From an uncultured Bacteroidia bacterium (GTDB taxonomy: Bacteria; Bacteroidota; Bacteroidia; Bacteroidales; UBA932), in contig CACZFO010000012.1 of assembly GCA_902780455.1 (NCBI GenBank), positions 1 to 35,112 on the forward strand: a stretch of DNA of 35,112 nucleotides, read 5' to 3'. Each line of letters begins with the position of its first letter. The first letter of the stretch is position 1. Position numbers and translations under genes: made by a program. Of the stretch, positions 1-8,100 are shown piece by piece. The notes beneath the pieces are model-generated. The model did no database searches, was not told the DNA's origin, and saw nothing but the letters and a program-made list of their open reading frames with translations.

Positions 1-1
1 A

Positions 2-124
2 ACTTTGATGATAGCTTGCGTTTCTCCTTCATTGACTTATTCAGATGAAACTTTAAGTACATTAAATTATGCATCAAGAACAATGAACATAAAAAATAAG
101 CCATTAGTTCAAATGGATGGGAAA
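2..124 (+). CDS. Fragment of a eukaryotic kinesin motor domain (probable chimeric join)
   Basis: The frame starting at base 2 reads [10 protein letters not shown], then [19 protein letters not shown]. This is the conserved end of the kinesin motor domain (the strand with the ACVSP motif, the helix ETLSTLxYAxR, and the start of the neck at NIKNKP). Kinesins are microtubule motor ATPases found in eukaryotes, not in Bacteroidetes. The codons are strongly A/T-ending (tca, tta, aat, aga), unlike every other gene here. The frame is open from the left edge. Kinesin resemblance ends near base 120, where sequence in the bacterial style begins in another frame. I infer a chimeric contig end with protist DNA; true insertion into a bacterial chromosome is much less likely. 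The kinesin identity is firm; subfamily and host are not determined. Confidence 0.85.
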
Positions 125-491
125 GAAAACACTGTGGGCAGTTGCAGAGTATCTGGGAATCGGCTCTGCCGGCAGGATAGTCGTTGAACCTCACAAGGCC
201 TCACACTGCACAAAGAGCGAAGACCTTGACCACGTTTACACCGGAGACCACTACTATGTTGCAGAAAAGGACGGGGCCATCGTTTCCTACAAGCACAAGA
301 AACTGCCTGCAGGTACATATGAAGTCTATCGCTGGAAAGTCGGAGCAAAAGCCACCGTCAATGCAGAGGGAGAAAACTGCTGGGAGAAACTTTCAAACTA
401 TACCCAGGACGATGAAGGAACAATGAACATATCCATCCAGCTCAGCGAAGGCCAGAGAGCCGGTTCGCTCCTGCTTGTAAAAACAGAGTAA
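113..491 (+). pseudogene. C-terminal fragment of an unrecognised bacterial protein, 5' end missing
   Basis: About 120 residues in the frame that ends with the TAA at 489-491. The frame is closed upstream by a TAG at 105-107, inside the kinesin-like sequence, so the true 5' part is lost at the join rather than being a short gene starting at the ATG at 117. Base composition and codon use match the following bacterial genes. The protein has no recognisable catalytic motif. It contains repeated aromatic/glycine segments (GDHYYVAEKDG, AGTYEVYRWKVG) and ends in a strand-like LLLVKTE, which suggests a C-terminal beta-sandwich, perhaps of a secreted or carbohydrate-active enzyme; that is only a guess. 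The stop lies 2 bases before the NhaC start codon, so the two are probably co-transcribed. Confidence 0.6.
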
Positions 492-493
492 TC

Positions 494-1930
494 ATGAAGA
501 AACCCGGACTTCTTCTCTCCCTTCTGCCGGTTGCCATACTGGTCGGGACGATTGTATTGAGCTCTTCACTGTTTGACGGAGACCTTACGTCGGGACCGGC
601 CCAGACAGCGCTCGTCTTTGCCGCTGCTGTTGGTTCGCTGATTGCCATGTTCTGTCTGAAGGTCCCTTGGGACAAGATTGAGAAGGCAATGACAACCAAC
701 CTGAAGAATGCCGGAGGCGCTATTTTTATACTGCTGATGATTGGAGCTCTGACTGCATCCTGGGTACAGAGCGGAGTTGTACCTTCTCTTGTCTATTACG
801 GGCTTAAAATCATTCATCCGTCAGTGTTCCTGATAGTCATCTTTGTCTTTACGGCGCTGGTTTCCTTATTGATAGGAAGTTCCTGGACAACGATTGGAAC
901 CATCGGAGTTGCGATGATGAGCGCAGGAAGCATACTTGGCCTGCATCCCGGATGGCTGGCCGGAGCAATCATTTCCGGTTCATACTTCGGAGACAAGATT
1001 TCACCTCTGTCAGACACCACCAACCTGGCTGCCAGCATATCGGGAGTAAAACTCTACGACCATGTAAAGTACATGCTCATAACCAATGTCCCTTCCGTAA
1101 TCATTGCAGGAGTCATATTCGCAATCGTAGGAACTTCAGCCGCTTCCGAGGCCAGTCTGGACGTAGAGCAGCAGATAGCTGACATATCTTCAACCTATAA
1201 CGTATCGCCCTGGCTCCTGCTGATTCCGGCCTTTACGATATTCTTGATGGTGAAGAAACTCTCACCTGTGCTGACTTTGCTTCTGAGCGCGGTATTCGCA
1301 TCTCTGCTGGCCTGCATTCTCCAGCCCCAGATCGTGGATCAGATCAGTCCTTTCGGGCAGATGACATGGCAGACTTTCTTCTATGCCCCGATAAAGCTGA
1401 TGTCCTCCCACATAGACATCGCAGCCCCCAACCCGATGCTCGAAAAGCTGGCCTCTACGAACGGTATCGGCGGAATGATGAACACGATATGGCTGATTAT
1501 AAGCGTAACAATATTCGGAGGCATGCTGGAGGCAGGCGGATTCATACAGACAATTACAGAGAAGGTTGAGAAACTCATACGCAATACGGCAAGCCTGGTG
1601 GCCACTACGATTTCCACATGCGTTTTCTGCAACCTTGCCCTGAGCGACCAGTACATGTCCATCATAATACCTGGCAACATGCTCAAGGAGGTTTATAAGG
1701 ACAAGGGATACGAAGGCAGGCTGCTGAGCCGTTCACTTGAAGACTCGGCCACCGTAACATCCGTACTTATTCCTTGGAACACATGCGGTGCCATGCAGTC
1801 AGGAGTGCTGGGTGTACCTACCCTGGTCTATGCTCCGTACTGTCTTTTCAACTATATTTCGCCATTGATTTCTATATTTGTAGCCGCAGTTGGTTACAAG
1901 GTAGTCCGCTGGGGAAAGAGAATCAGATAA
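494..1930 (+). CDS. nhaC: NhaC-family Na+/H+ antiporter
   Basis: A 478-residue polytopic inner-membrane protein. Members of the NhaC family exchange Na+ for H+ and serve pH and sodium homeostasis; some relatives exchange organic acids instead. Diagnostic segments are visible: GSSWTTIGTIG at about residues 128-138 and SGSYFGDKISPLSDTTNLA at about 161-179, the conserved core of the family. Around a dozen hydrophobic segments run through the protein, starting at residue 5. Length agrees with the family (about 460-500). The ATG is 2 bases after the stop of the preceding fragment, suggesting coupling. The slyD-like gene follows after 21 bases. The exact substrate (Na+/H+, malate/lactate, or other) cannot be read from sequence. 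Confidence 0.9.
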   Translation: MKKPGLLLSLLPVAILVGTIVLSSSLFDGDLTSGPAQTALVFAAAVGSLIAMFCLKVPWDKIEKAMTTNLKNAGGAIFILLMIGALTASWVQSGVVPSLVYYGLKIIHPSVFLIVIFVFTALVSLLIGSSWTTIGTIGVAMMSAGSILGLHPGWLAGAIISGSYFGDKISPLSDTTNLAASISGVKLYDHVKYMLITNVPSVIIAGVIFAIVGTSAASEASLDVEQQIADISSTYNVSPWLLLIPAFTIFLMVKKLSPVLTLLLSAVFASLLACILQPQIVDQISPFGQMTWQTFFYAPIKLMSSHIDIAAPNPMLEKLASTNGIGGMMNTIWLIISVTIFGGMLEAGGFIQTITEKVEKLIRNTASLVATTISTCVFCNLALSDQYMSIIIPGNMLKEVYKDKGYEGRLLSRSLEDSATVTSVLIPWNTCGAMQSGVLGVPTLVYAPYCLFNYISPLISIFVAAVGYKVVRWGKRIR

Positions 1931-1951
1931 TTATTATAACAAGATAGATTT

Positions 1952-2503
1952 ATGAATATTTCTGAAAACAAAGTAGTTAGCCTGAGTTATTCACTCGTGG
2001 TAAACGGAAAGGAGATTGAGAAAGTTGAGGCTTCAGAGCCGCTGACATTCATTTTCGGAAGCGGGATGCTTCTGCCTAAATTCGAAGCCAACGTGCTTGA
2101 CAAGGAGGTAGGAGACTCATTTGATTTTGAACTTGAGGCTGCAGACGCATACGGTGAGATGAATCCTCAGATGGTAGTTGACCTTCCGCTCAAGATGTTC
2201 GAGATGGACGGCAAGATAGACTATGAGATAATCAAAGTTGGAAACATACTCCCGATGCAGGACAGGGAAGGCCACCGCATGAACGGCATAATCAAGGATG
2301 TGAAGGCATTGGAGCAGAAAGTGACCATGGACTTCAACCACCCGCTGGCTGGAGAGAAACTGCATTTTACCGGCAAAGTTGAAAACGTAAGGGAGGCTAC
2401 CGAGAAGGAGCTTCAGGACGGACTGTACGGAGAAAAGATACAGCACGACTGTTCCGAGGAAGGCTGCTCAAGCTGCGGCGGCGGTTGCAGCCACTGCCAC
2501 TAG
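1952..2503 (+). CDS. slyD: SlyD-like FKBP peptidyl-prolyl cis-trans isomerase
   Basis: A 183-residue protein with the SlyD arrangement: split FKBP domain (FGSGMLLPKFE at 35-45, ADAYGE at 64-69), the inserted-flap chaperone domain in the middle, and the family signature MDFNHPLAGEKLHF at 126-139. It catalyses prolyl isomerisation and acts as a cytosolic folding chaperone. The tail from 165 is rich in possible metal ligands (Cys 167, 172, 175, 179, 182; His 165, 181, 183), like the nickel-binding tail of E. coli SlyD, which supplies Ni to hydrogenase assembly. There is no signal peptide. It is the last gene of a (+) strand run, and its TAG shares the palindrome CTAG with the TAG of the convergent FAD enzyme. 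Confidence 0.92.
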   Translation: MNISENKVVSLSYSLVVNGKEIEKVEASEPLTFIFGSGMLLPKFEANVLDKEVGDSFDFELEAADAYGEMNPQMVVDLPLKMFEMDGKIDYEIIKVGNILPMQDREGHRMNGIIKDVKALEQKVTMDFNHPLAGEKLHFTGKVENVREATEKELQDGLYGEKIQHDCSEEGCSSCGGGCSHCH

Positions 2504-4065
2504 ACCTTGCGGGCAACGTTGATTCCGTCAAGGGCGGAGGAAACTATTCCGCCGGAATAGCCGGCACCTTCTCCGCACGGGAACAGGTTGCTCAGCGATA
2601 TGTGCTGCAGAGAATCAGGATCCCTTGGAATCCTTACAGGAGAAGAAGTCCTGCTTTCTACGGCAAGAAGAAGAGACTGAGAGGTGTAATAGCCTCTCAT
2701 CTTTTTATCAAAGAAGAAGAACGACCTTTTGAGCCTCTTGTACACTTCAGCAGGCAGGACTTCGCTGAGTTTTGCAGAGTAAGCCCCTATCTTGTAAGAT
2801 GTTGCAGGAAGGTCTGCAGAAAGCCTGTCCTTGCAGAAATCATCCATCCTCTGGGCCGGAGCCTTGAGACTGCCGCCGTTGTGGGCAAAGATTCCCTGCT
2901 CAACCTTTTCCTGGTATTTGAGCAGTTTGAGTGGCCCCCATTCGGAGAATTCTTCCACGTCCTCAGGCTCTACGCTGGTTACGATACCGGCATTGGCCCA
3001 TGGAGAATTACGCTGGGAGTTGCTCATGCCGTTAAGGACAACCTCTCCGGGAGATGTAGAAGAAGGAAGCAGTATTCCGCCCGGGCACATGCAGAACGAG
3101 AACACTCCACGGCCGTCTATCTGCGCCACAAGTGAATACTCGGCTGGAGGAAGGTTCCTGTCCCACTTCCCGTGATACTGTATGTCGTTTATCAGGCTCT
3201 GGGGGTGCTCAGCCCTTACACCCAGGGCAAAACCCTTGGCCTCAAGCGCCCATCCCCTTTCGTAGAAAAGCTGGTAGATATCCTTGGCCGAATGGCCGCA
3301 GGCAAGTATGACCGACTTGGAAAGATACTCGGTTTCCTTCATGGTTCCGTCGTCAGACTTCTCCATGCACCTGGTGCTCCACAGACCGTTGTTCATGCTT
3401 GCCGGTATGAAATCCACAGCCCTGGAATTGAAATGGACCTGACCTCCGTGGGCGATGATGCACTTTCTGATTTCCTCTATCACGCCAGGAAGACGGTTGC
3501 TCCCTATGTGCGGATGGGCATCGATGAGTATGGAAGGGTCTGCTCCAAATGCCACAAGCTGATGCAGCACTTCCCTGATATCACCTTTCTTGGTACTTCT
3601 GGTGTACAGTTTTCCATCTGAGAAACATCCTGCCCCTCCTTCTCCAAAACAGTAGTTTGAATCAGGGTCTACAACCTGACGGAGCATGAGGTTTGCCGTG
3701 TCCCTTTTCCTGGCGTGGACATCCTTTCCCCTCTCGATGATCACAGGGCACTTGCCCCTTTGAATCAGTGTGAGGGCAGCAAACAAACCTGCCGGGCCGG
3801 CACCTATTATCACAACTTTCTCTCCTTTGGAACAATCCAGATAAGGTTCGGTTTTGAAAGGCTGGAAAGGCTTGTCAGACTTGAAATAAACCTGGGTCTT
3901 GTATTTTATGGCTATCTTCCCTCCCCTGGCGTCTATGGAACGGCGGAGGATATGCACATGGGCTATCTTTTCTCTGGAAAGGCCGCATGCCCTGGCGCAC
4001 TTCTGCGCAACGGAATCGTCATTCTGCTTTTCGGAAGGTGAAAAGGAAACTTCTATATCTCTCAT
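2500..4065 (-). CDS. FAD-dependent dehydrogenase, COG2509 type
   Basis: A flavoprotein of 521 residues if it starts at MRDIEV. The open frame extends 14 codons further upstream into tsaD, but the start at 4065 lies just 4 bases after the tsaD stop and fits family N-termini. The N-terminal ~75 residues form a small alpha/beta domain. A dinucleotide-binding motif GAGPAG follows at about 88-93, then the family segment CFGEGGAGCFSDGKL and a C-terminal FAD motif CGEGAGYSGGI. This is a widespread, poorly characterised family of soluble NAD(P)/FAD oxidoreductases; the substrate is unknown. It probably forms an operon with tsaD. Its stop overlaps the slyD stop by four bases. Confidence 0.88.
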   Translation of the reverse strand: MRDIEVSFSPSEKQNDDSVAQKCARACGLSREKIAHVHILRRSIDARGGKIAIKYKTQVYFKSDKPFQPFKTEPYLDCSKGEKVVIIGAGPAGLFAALTLIQRGKCPVIIERGKDVHARKRDTANLMLRQVVDPDSNYCFGEGGAGCFSDGKLYTRSTKKGDIREVLHQLVAFGADPSILIDAHPHIGSNRLPGVIEEIRKCIIAHGGQVHFNSRAVDFIPASMNNGLWSTRCMEKSDDGTMKETEYLSKSVILACGHSAKDIYQLFYERGWALEAKGFALGVRAEHPQSLINDIQYHGKWDRNLPPAEYSLVAQIDGRGVFSFCMCPGGILLPSSTSPGEVVLNGMSNSQRNSPWANAGIVTSVEPEDVEEFSEWGPLKLLKYQEKVEQGIFAHNGGSLKAPAQRMDDFCKDRLSADLPATSYKIGAYSAKLSEVLPAEVYKRLKRSFFFFDKKMRGYYTSQSLLLAVESRTSSPVRIPRDPDSLQHISLSNLFPCGEGAGYSGGIVSSALDGINVARKV

Positions 4066-4069
4066 AAGG

Positions 4070-5095
4070 TCAATGCATTTGTGAGGCCCTTGGCACAGAT
4101 GGAGCATCCAGGCTGCAGAATTCTCCCCTGCGGTACTTGTAAAGGCCGCTGATGGCTATCATGGCGGCATTGTCGGTAGTGAACTTGAATTCCGGAATGA
4201 AAGTCGTCCAGCCTCTTTTACTTCCCTCCTCAGCGATTCTATCCCTCAGCCCGGAGTTAGCAGAAACGCCGCCACCGATGGCAACCTGCTTTATTCCGGT
4301 CTGTTTCACGGCCAGAAGGAGCTTCTTGAGCAATATGTCTATCAGGGCTTTCTGGAAACTGGCGCAGATGTCGGCCTTGTTCTGCTCGATGAAATCGGGA
4401 TTCTCCGCAAGCCTGTCGCGAAGAAAATACAAGAGAGATGTCTTGATTCCGGAAAAACTGTAGTCAAGACCCTGGATATGAGGCAGGTTGAATTTGAACC
4501 GCTCAGGATCGCCCTCCTTTGCAAGACGGTCTACCACAGGTCCTCCGGGATAACCCAGTCCCATCATCTTTGAACACTTGTCAAAAGCCTCCCCCACGGC
4601 ATCGTCTATGGTCTGGCCAAGTATCTCAAATTCAAAATATCCGTTGACCTTTACTATCTGGGTATGGCCGCCGGAAACCAGAAGGGTAAGGAAGGGAAAC
4701 TCCGGAGACCGGTTCTCCTTTCCTTCCTGCCTGACCAGACATGAAAGTATGTGGCCCTGAAGGTGGTTTACCTCAACCAGCGGCTTTCCGGAGGCGATGG
4801 ACAGTCCCTTGGCAAACGAAGTGCCCACCAGCAGGGAGCCCAGCAACCCCGGACCTCTTGTAAAGGCGATGGCATCAACGTCTTCCATGGTGACCCCGGC
4901 TTGCTGAAGGGCCTGGTCAATCACCGGAACAATGTTCATGAGATGGGCCCTTGAGGCAAGTTCCGGAACTACGCCTCCCCATTTCTCATGTACTTTCTGG
5001 CTTGCTATTACGCTGGAGAGCAGGTATTCATCCCTCAGCACGGCAGCGGAAGTGTCGTCGCAGGAAGATTCTATGCCCAGTATTATGTCGCTCAT
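4070..5095 (-). CDS. tsaD: tRNA N6-adenosine threonylcarbamoyltransferase TsaD
   Basis: A 341-residue TsaD/Kae1/Gcp protein. It transfers the threonylcarbamoyl group from threonylcarbamoyl-AMP to A37 of ANN-decoding tRNAs, working with TsaB and TsaE, to make t6A. The start GIESSCDDTSAA is typical. The iron ligands are in HLQGHIL (His111 and His115), and GGGVSANSGLR near 273 matches the nucleotide-binding part. Length equals the family norm (about 340). The gene starts opposite tamB across 84 bases and is followed by the FAD dehydrogenase. The enzyme that modifies its product further, MtaB, is encoded 4.6 kb away on the same strand. Confidence 0.97.
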   Translation of the reverse strand: MSDIILGIESSCDDTSAAVLRDEYLLSSVIASQKVHEKWGGVVPELASRAHLMNIVPVIDQALQQAGVTMEDVDAIAFTRGPGLLGSLLVGTSFAKGLSIASGKPLVEVNHLQGHILSCLVRQEGKENRSPEFPFLTLLVSGGHTQIVKVNGYFEFEILGQTIDDAVGEAFDKCSKMMGLGYPGGPVVDRLAKEGDPERFKFNLPHIQGLDYSFSGIKTSLLYFLRDRLAENPDFIEQNKADICASFQKALIDILLKKLLLAVKQTGIKQVAIGGGVSANSGLRDRIAEEGSKRGWTTFIPEFKFTTDNAAMIAISGLYKYRRGEFCSLDAPSVPRASQMH

Positions 5096-5121
5096 AAAAG
5101 ATGTCCGTTTGTTCTGATGTG

Positions 5122-5129
5122 CAAATCTA
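5122..5129 (-). promoter_or_regulatory. -7 box of the tsaD promoter
   Basis: TAGATTTG on the minus strand matches the Bacteroidetes -7 consensus TAnnTTTG. It lies 26 bases upstream of the tsaD ATG. No clear -33 TTTG is visible at the usual spacing. Confidence 0.6.
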
Positions 5130-5142
5130 ATGAGTTTTTGCT

Positions 5143-5150
5143 TAAATTTG
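5143..5150 (+). promoter_or_regulatory. -7 box of the tamB promoter
   Basis: TAAATTTG matches TAnnTTTG exactly and lies 29 bases before the tamB ATG at 5180. Together with the tsaD box it makes a divergent promoter region with the two boxes 13 bases apart. Confidence 0.6.
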
Positions 5151-5179
5151 TATGTTTAGAGCAATATAAGCAAAGGCGA

Positions 5180-8100
5180 ATGGGCAAGATTGGCAAATAC
5201 ATAGGCTGGTTCCTCCTGGGTTTGTTGTGTCTTGTCATGACCCTGTATCTTGTAATCCAGATTCCTTTTGTCCAGACCAGGATCAGCAAATACGCCCTCA
5301 AGAAGCTCACACAAAACATCCCCGCCGAATTCTCAGTAGGAAATGTCAACATCCATTTCTTCAACCGCCTTCACATAGAGGACTTTGCCATCGTGTCAAA
5401 GGACACCCTGATTAGCATAAGGAATGTGGACGCAAGGTTCTCCCTGAGAGGCCTTCTGGACAAGAGCAAGGCAATCAAGTCTTTAGACATAGATGACGGT
5501 GTATTCAACCTGATCTTTGAGACAGATTCCTCCACCAACATAGACCGCATATTCCCACCTTCATCAGACACATCTTCCCTCAACCTGAACCTGTCGCTGA
5601 AAAAGATACATGTAGGAAACTTCCGATTCAACATGGTGGATCCGTTCCATGATCCTGGCGCCGTCCAGGGGCAGATGAATTTCGCCGACCTTGCAGTACG
5701 CAACATTTCATTCGAGGCTTCCGACATCAACATCGCAGGAAACACTGTCAAGGCCGATATAGACAACATCTCGGGAGACGAGAAGAGCGGTTTCAAACTC
5801 AAGTCAACTAAGGGTAATTTCCTCCTCGACCAGTCAGGAGCCACCCTGTTCAGACCTGATATAGTGGCAGAAGGAAGCCGTTTCAGGGGAGATTTCCTGA
5901 AACTGGGATTCACTACTGCCAAGGATCTCAAATACTTCCTGGACAAGGTGGAAATCAGGACCAGGTTCAACAACAGCACCCTGGCCATGCGGACCATCGG
6001 GCGCTTCGCCCCTGATTTCCTCAAATCTGACCTGATGCTCCTGGCCAGCGGAGAAGCCGCAGGTACTGTAAGGGACATGCTGGTAAAGCGGGCTGAGATT
6101 GTCACCCAAAGCGGAGAAACCGCCGTTTCTGTTGCAAACCTCACTCTCAAAGGACTTCCAAACGCATTCCATACTTCGGTCAACGGAGAAATAAAAAAGC
6201 TTTCAACCAACGGGAAAGACCTTTCCAACACCATAGCCGGCCTTTCAGATGGAAAGAAAATAGACTTCCTGGAATCCATGCCGAGGATGCAGGTCTGGAA
6301 CTATTCAGGAAAAGTAAGCGGAACGCTCGGACATATCGTAACGGACGGAGTGCTCTCCAACGGTTCTTCCAGGGTAGCGGCCCATGCCGCAGTCAATGCG
6401 GCCAGGGACAATACGGCTCCTCTTGTTGCCTGCCGCGTGGATGCAAACGACGTCAACCTGTACCAGTTTACGGGAAGTTCCATGCTGGGAGCCTTCAGCG
6501 GCAAAGGCAGCGTAAAGGTGGAGATGAAGGGAGGTTCTCCTGAAGTAACGATAGACAGTCTGAATGTCAGGAAGATAGGAATAAACGGATATAACCTTAC
6601 CGGAATATTCGCAAAGGGTGTGTACGCAGAAAACATCTTTGACGGAAAACTGATATGCCACGACCCTGCCCTTGACCTTATGTTCCAGGGTAACATATCA
6701 ACCGAATTCAAGGACGGCAGTACGTTCAACTTCTACGCAAACATCCCTTACGCAGACCTTAACGCCCTCAAGATAGATACCAGGGATTCCATTGCCGAAA
6801 TCAGCACCTTCATAAGCGCAGACCTGTTTGCCGATTCCGAGAACAACATGTTCGGTTATCTGAAAATGGATAACACAACCTACACCAATTCCCACGGCAA
6901 ATACAATATCGGCAATCTCGACGCCACTTCGCTGTATGAGAATGACAGGTACGTCATCAACCTGGTATCAGACTTTGCCAAGGCAAGGTATGAAGGAACA
7001 AGGATGATAGACAGCTTCATCTACCAGTTCCGCCACCAAGTTCTAAGACGCCATTTCAGCAATCTTCTAAAGCCTTACAACCAGTTCTATGCAAACGAGC
7101 GGTATAATCAGGATTACAGCCTTACCCTCAAGACATTGAACACTCAGGGCATATGCTCATTCATTCTCCCGGGGCTCTACATCCAGAACGGTTCTTCCGT
7201 CAGGATAAAAGTTACAGAAGACGACCATTACAGGGTAACGGTATCGAGCGGAAGACTGGCATATGAAGACAACCACCTGAAGAATTTCCGACTGAACATC
7301 TCCGACAGGGATTCCAGCATTGCGGCCTCTCTGTTTACAAGGCAGATTGCCGCTGCCGGAATAACGGTAGACAGCACCAGGCTTTTTGCCAACCTGCAGG
7401 ACAACAAGGCTGACATATCCCTGAACTTCCATAATGACAGCACCATTGCTAACCAGACCAATTTAAGGGCCCTGGTTTCCATACTAAGGGACAGCACGAT
7501 ATTCCTTGACGGAAGACCGGAGCATATGACAAGCCCTATTGCCGTCAATTTCAGGGAATCCGACATCACCCTCAGAGGAAGCAAATGGTATCTGAGGCCT
7601 TCGGAACTCATCTATTCAGACTCACTGATAGTTGTAAACGACTTCAGGCTGGAAAACAAGGACCAGATTCTCCAGGCCCGGGGAACGCTCTCCCAGACAA
7701 GACCAGACTCTCTTGGAATCGCAATGGACAACTTTGACATTTCGCTGATTGACCAGTTCCTGGATGATCCTCTCGGTCTTGGCGGAAAATTGTCCGGAAA
7801 GGCCTTGGTTTCCCTTCACAAGGACAATACCCAGATGTTTGCCTCTTTCCACGGAGACAATATCCTTGTCAACAATTCATCAGTTGGAGCACTCGACATC
7901 AATGCCGCATGGTCTGCAGAACAGAAACATTACAACATAGACATAGAAACTCTCAGGGATGGTCAGAAGAAGCTTGATCTGACAGGTTTCTACAGGCCAT
8001 CGGATTCTTACGTGGAATTTGACACCGATTTCAACGGAGTGGGTCTCAATTACTTTGAACCTCTCCTGGACGATGTAGTATCCAACACGGGAGGTACGCT

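Noticed and set aside
2485..3135. 216-codon open frame on the plus strand
   Set aside because: Antisense to the FAD dehydrogenase and overlaps the slyD end; shadow frame.
5371..6279. 302-codon open frame on the minus strand
   Set aside because: Antisense within tamB. Long antisense frames are common here because of codon bias.
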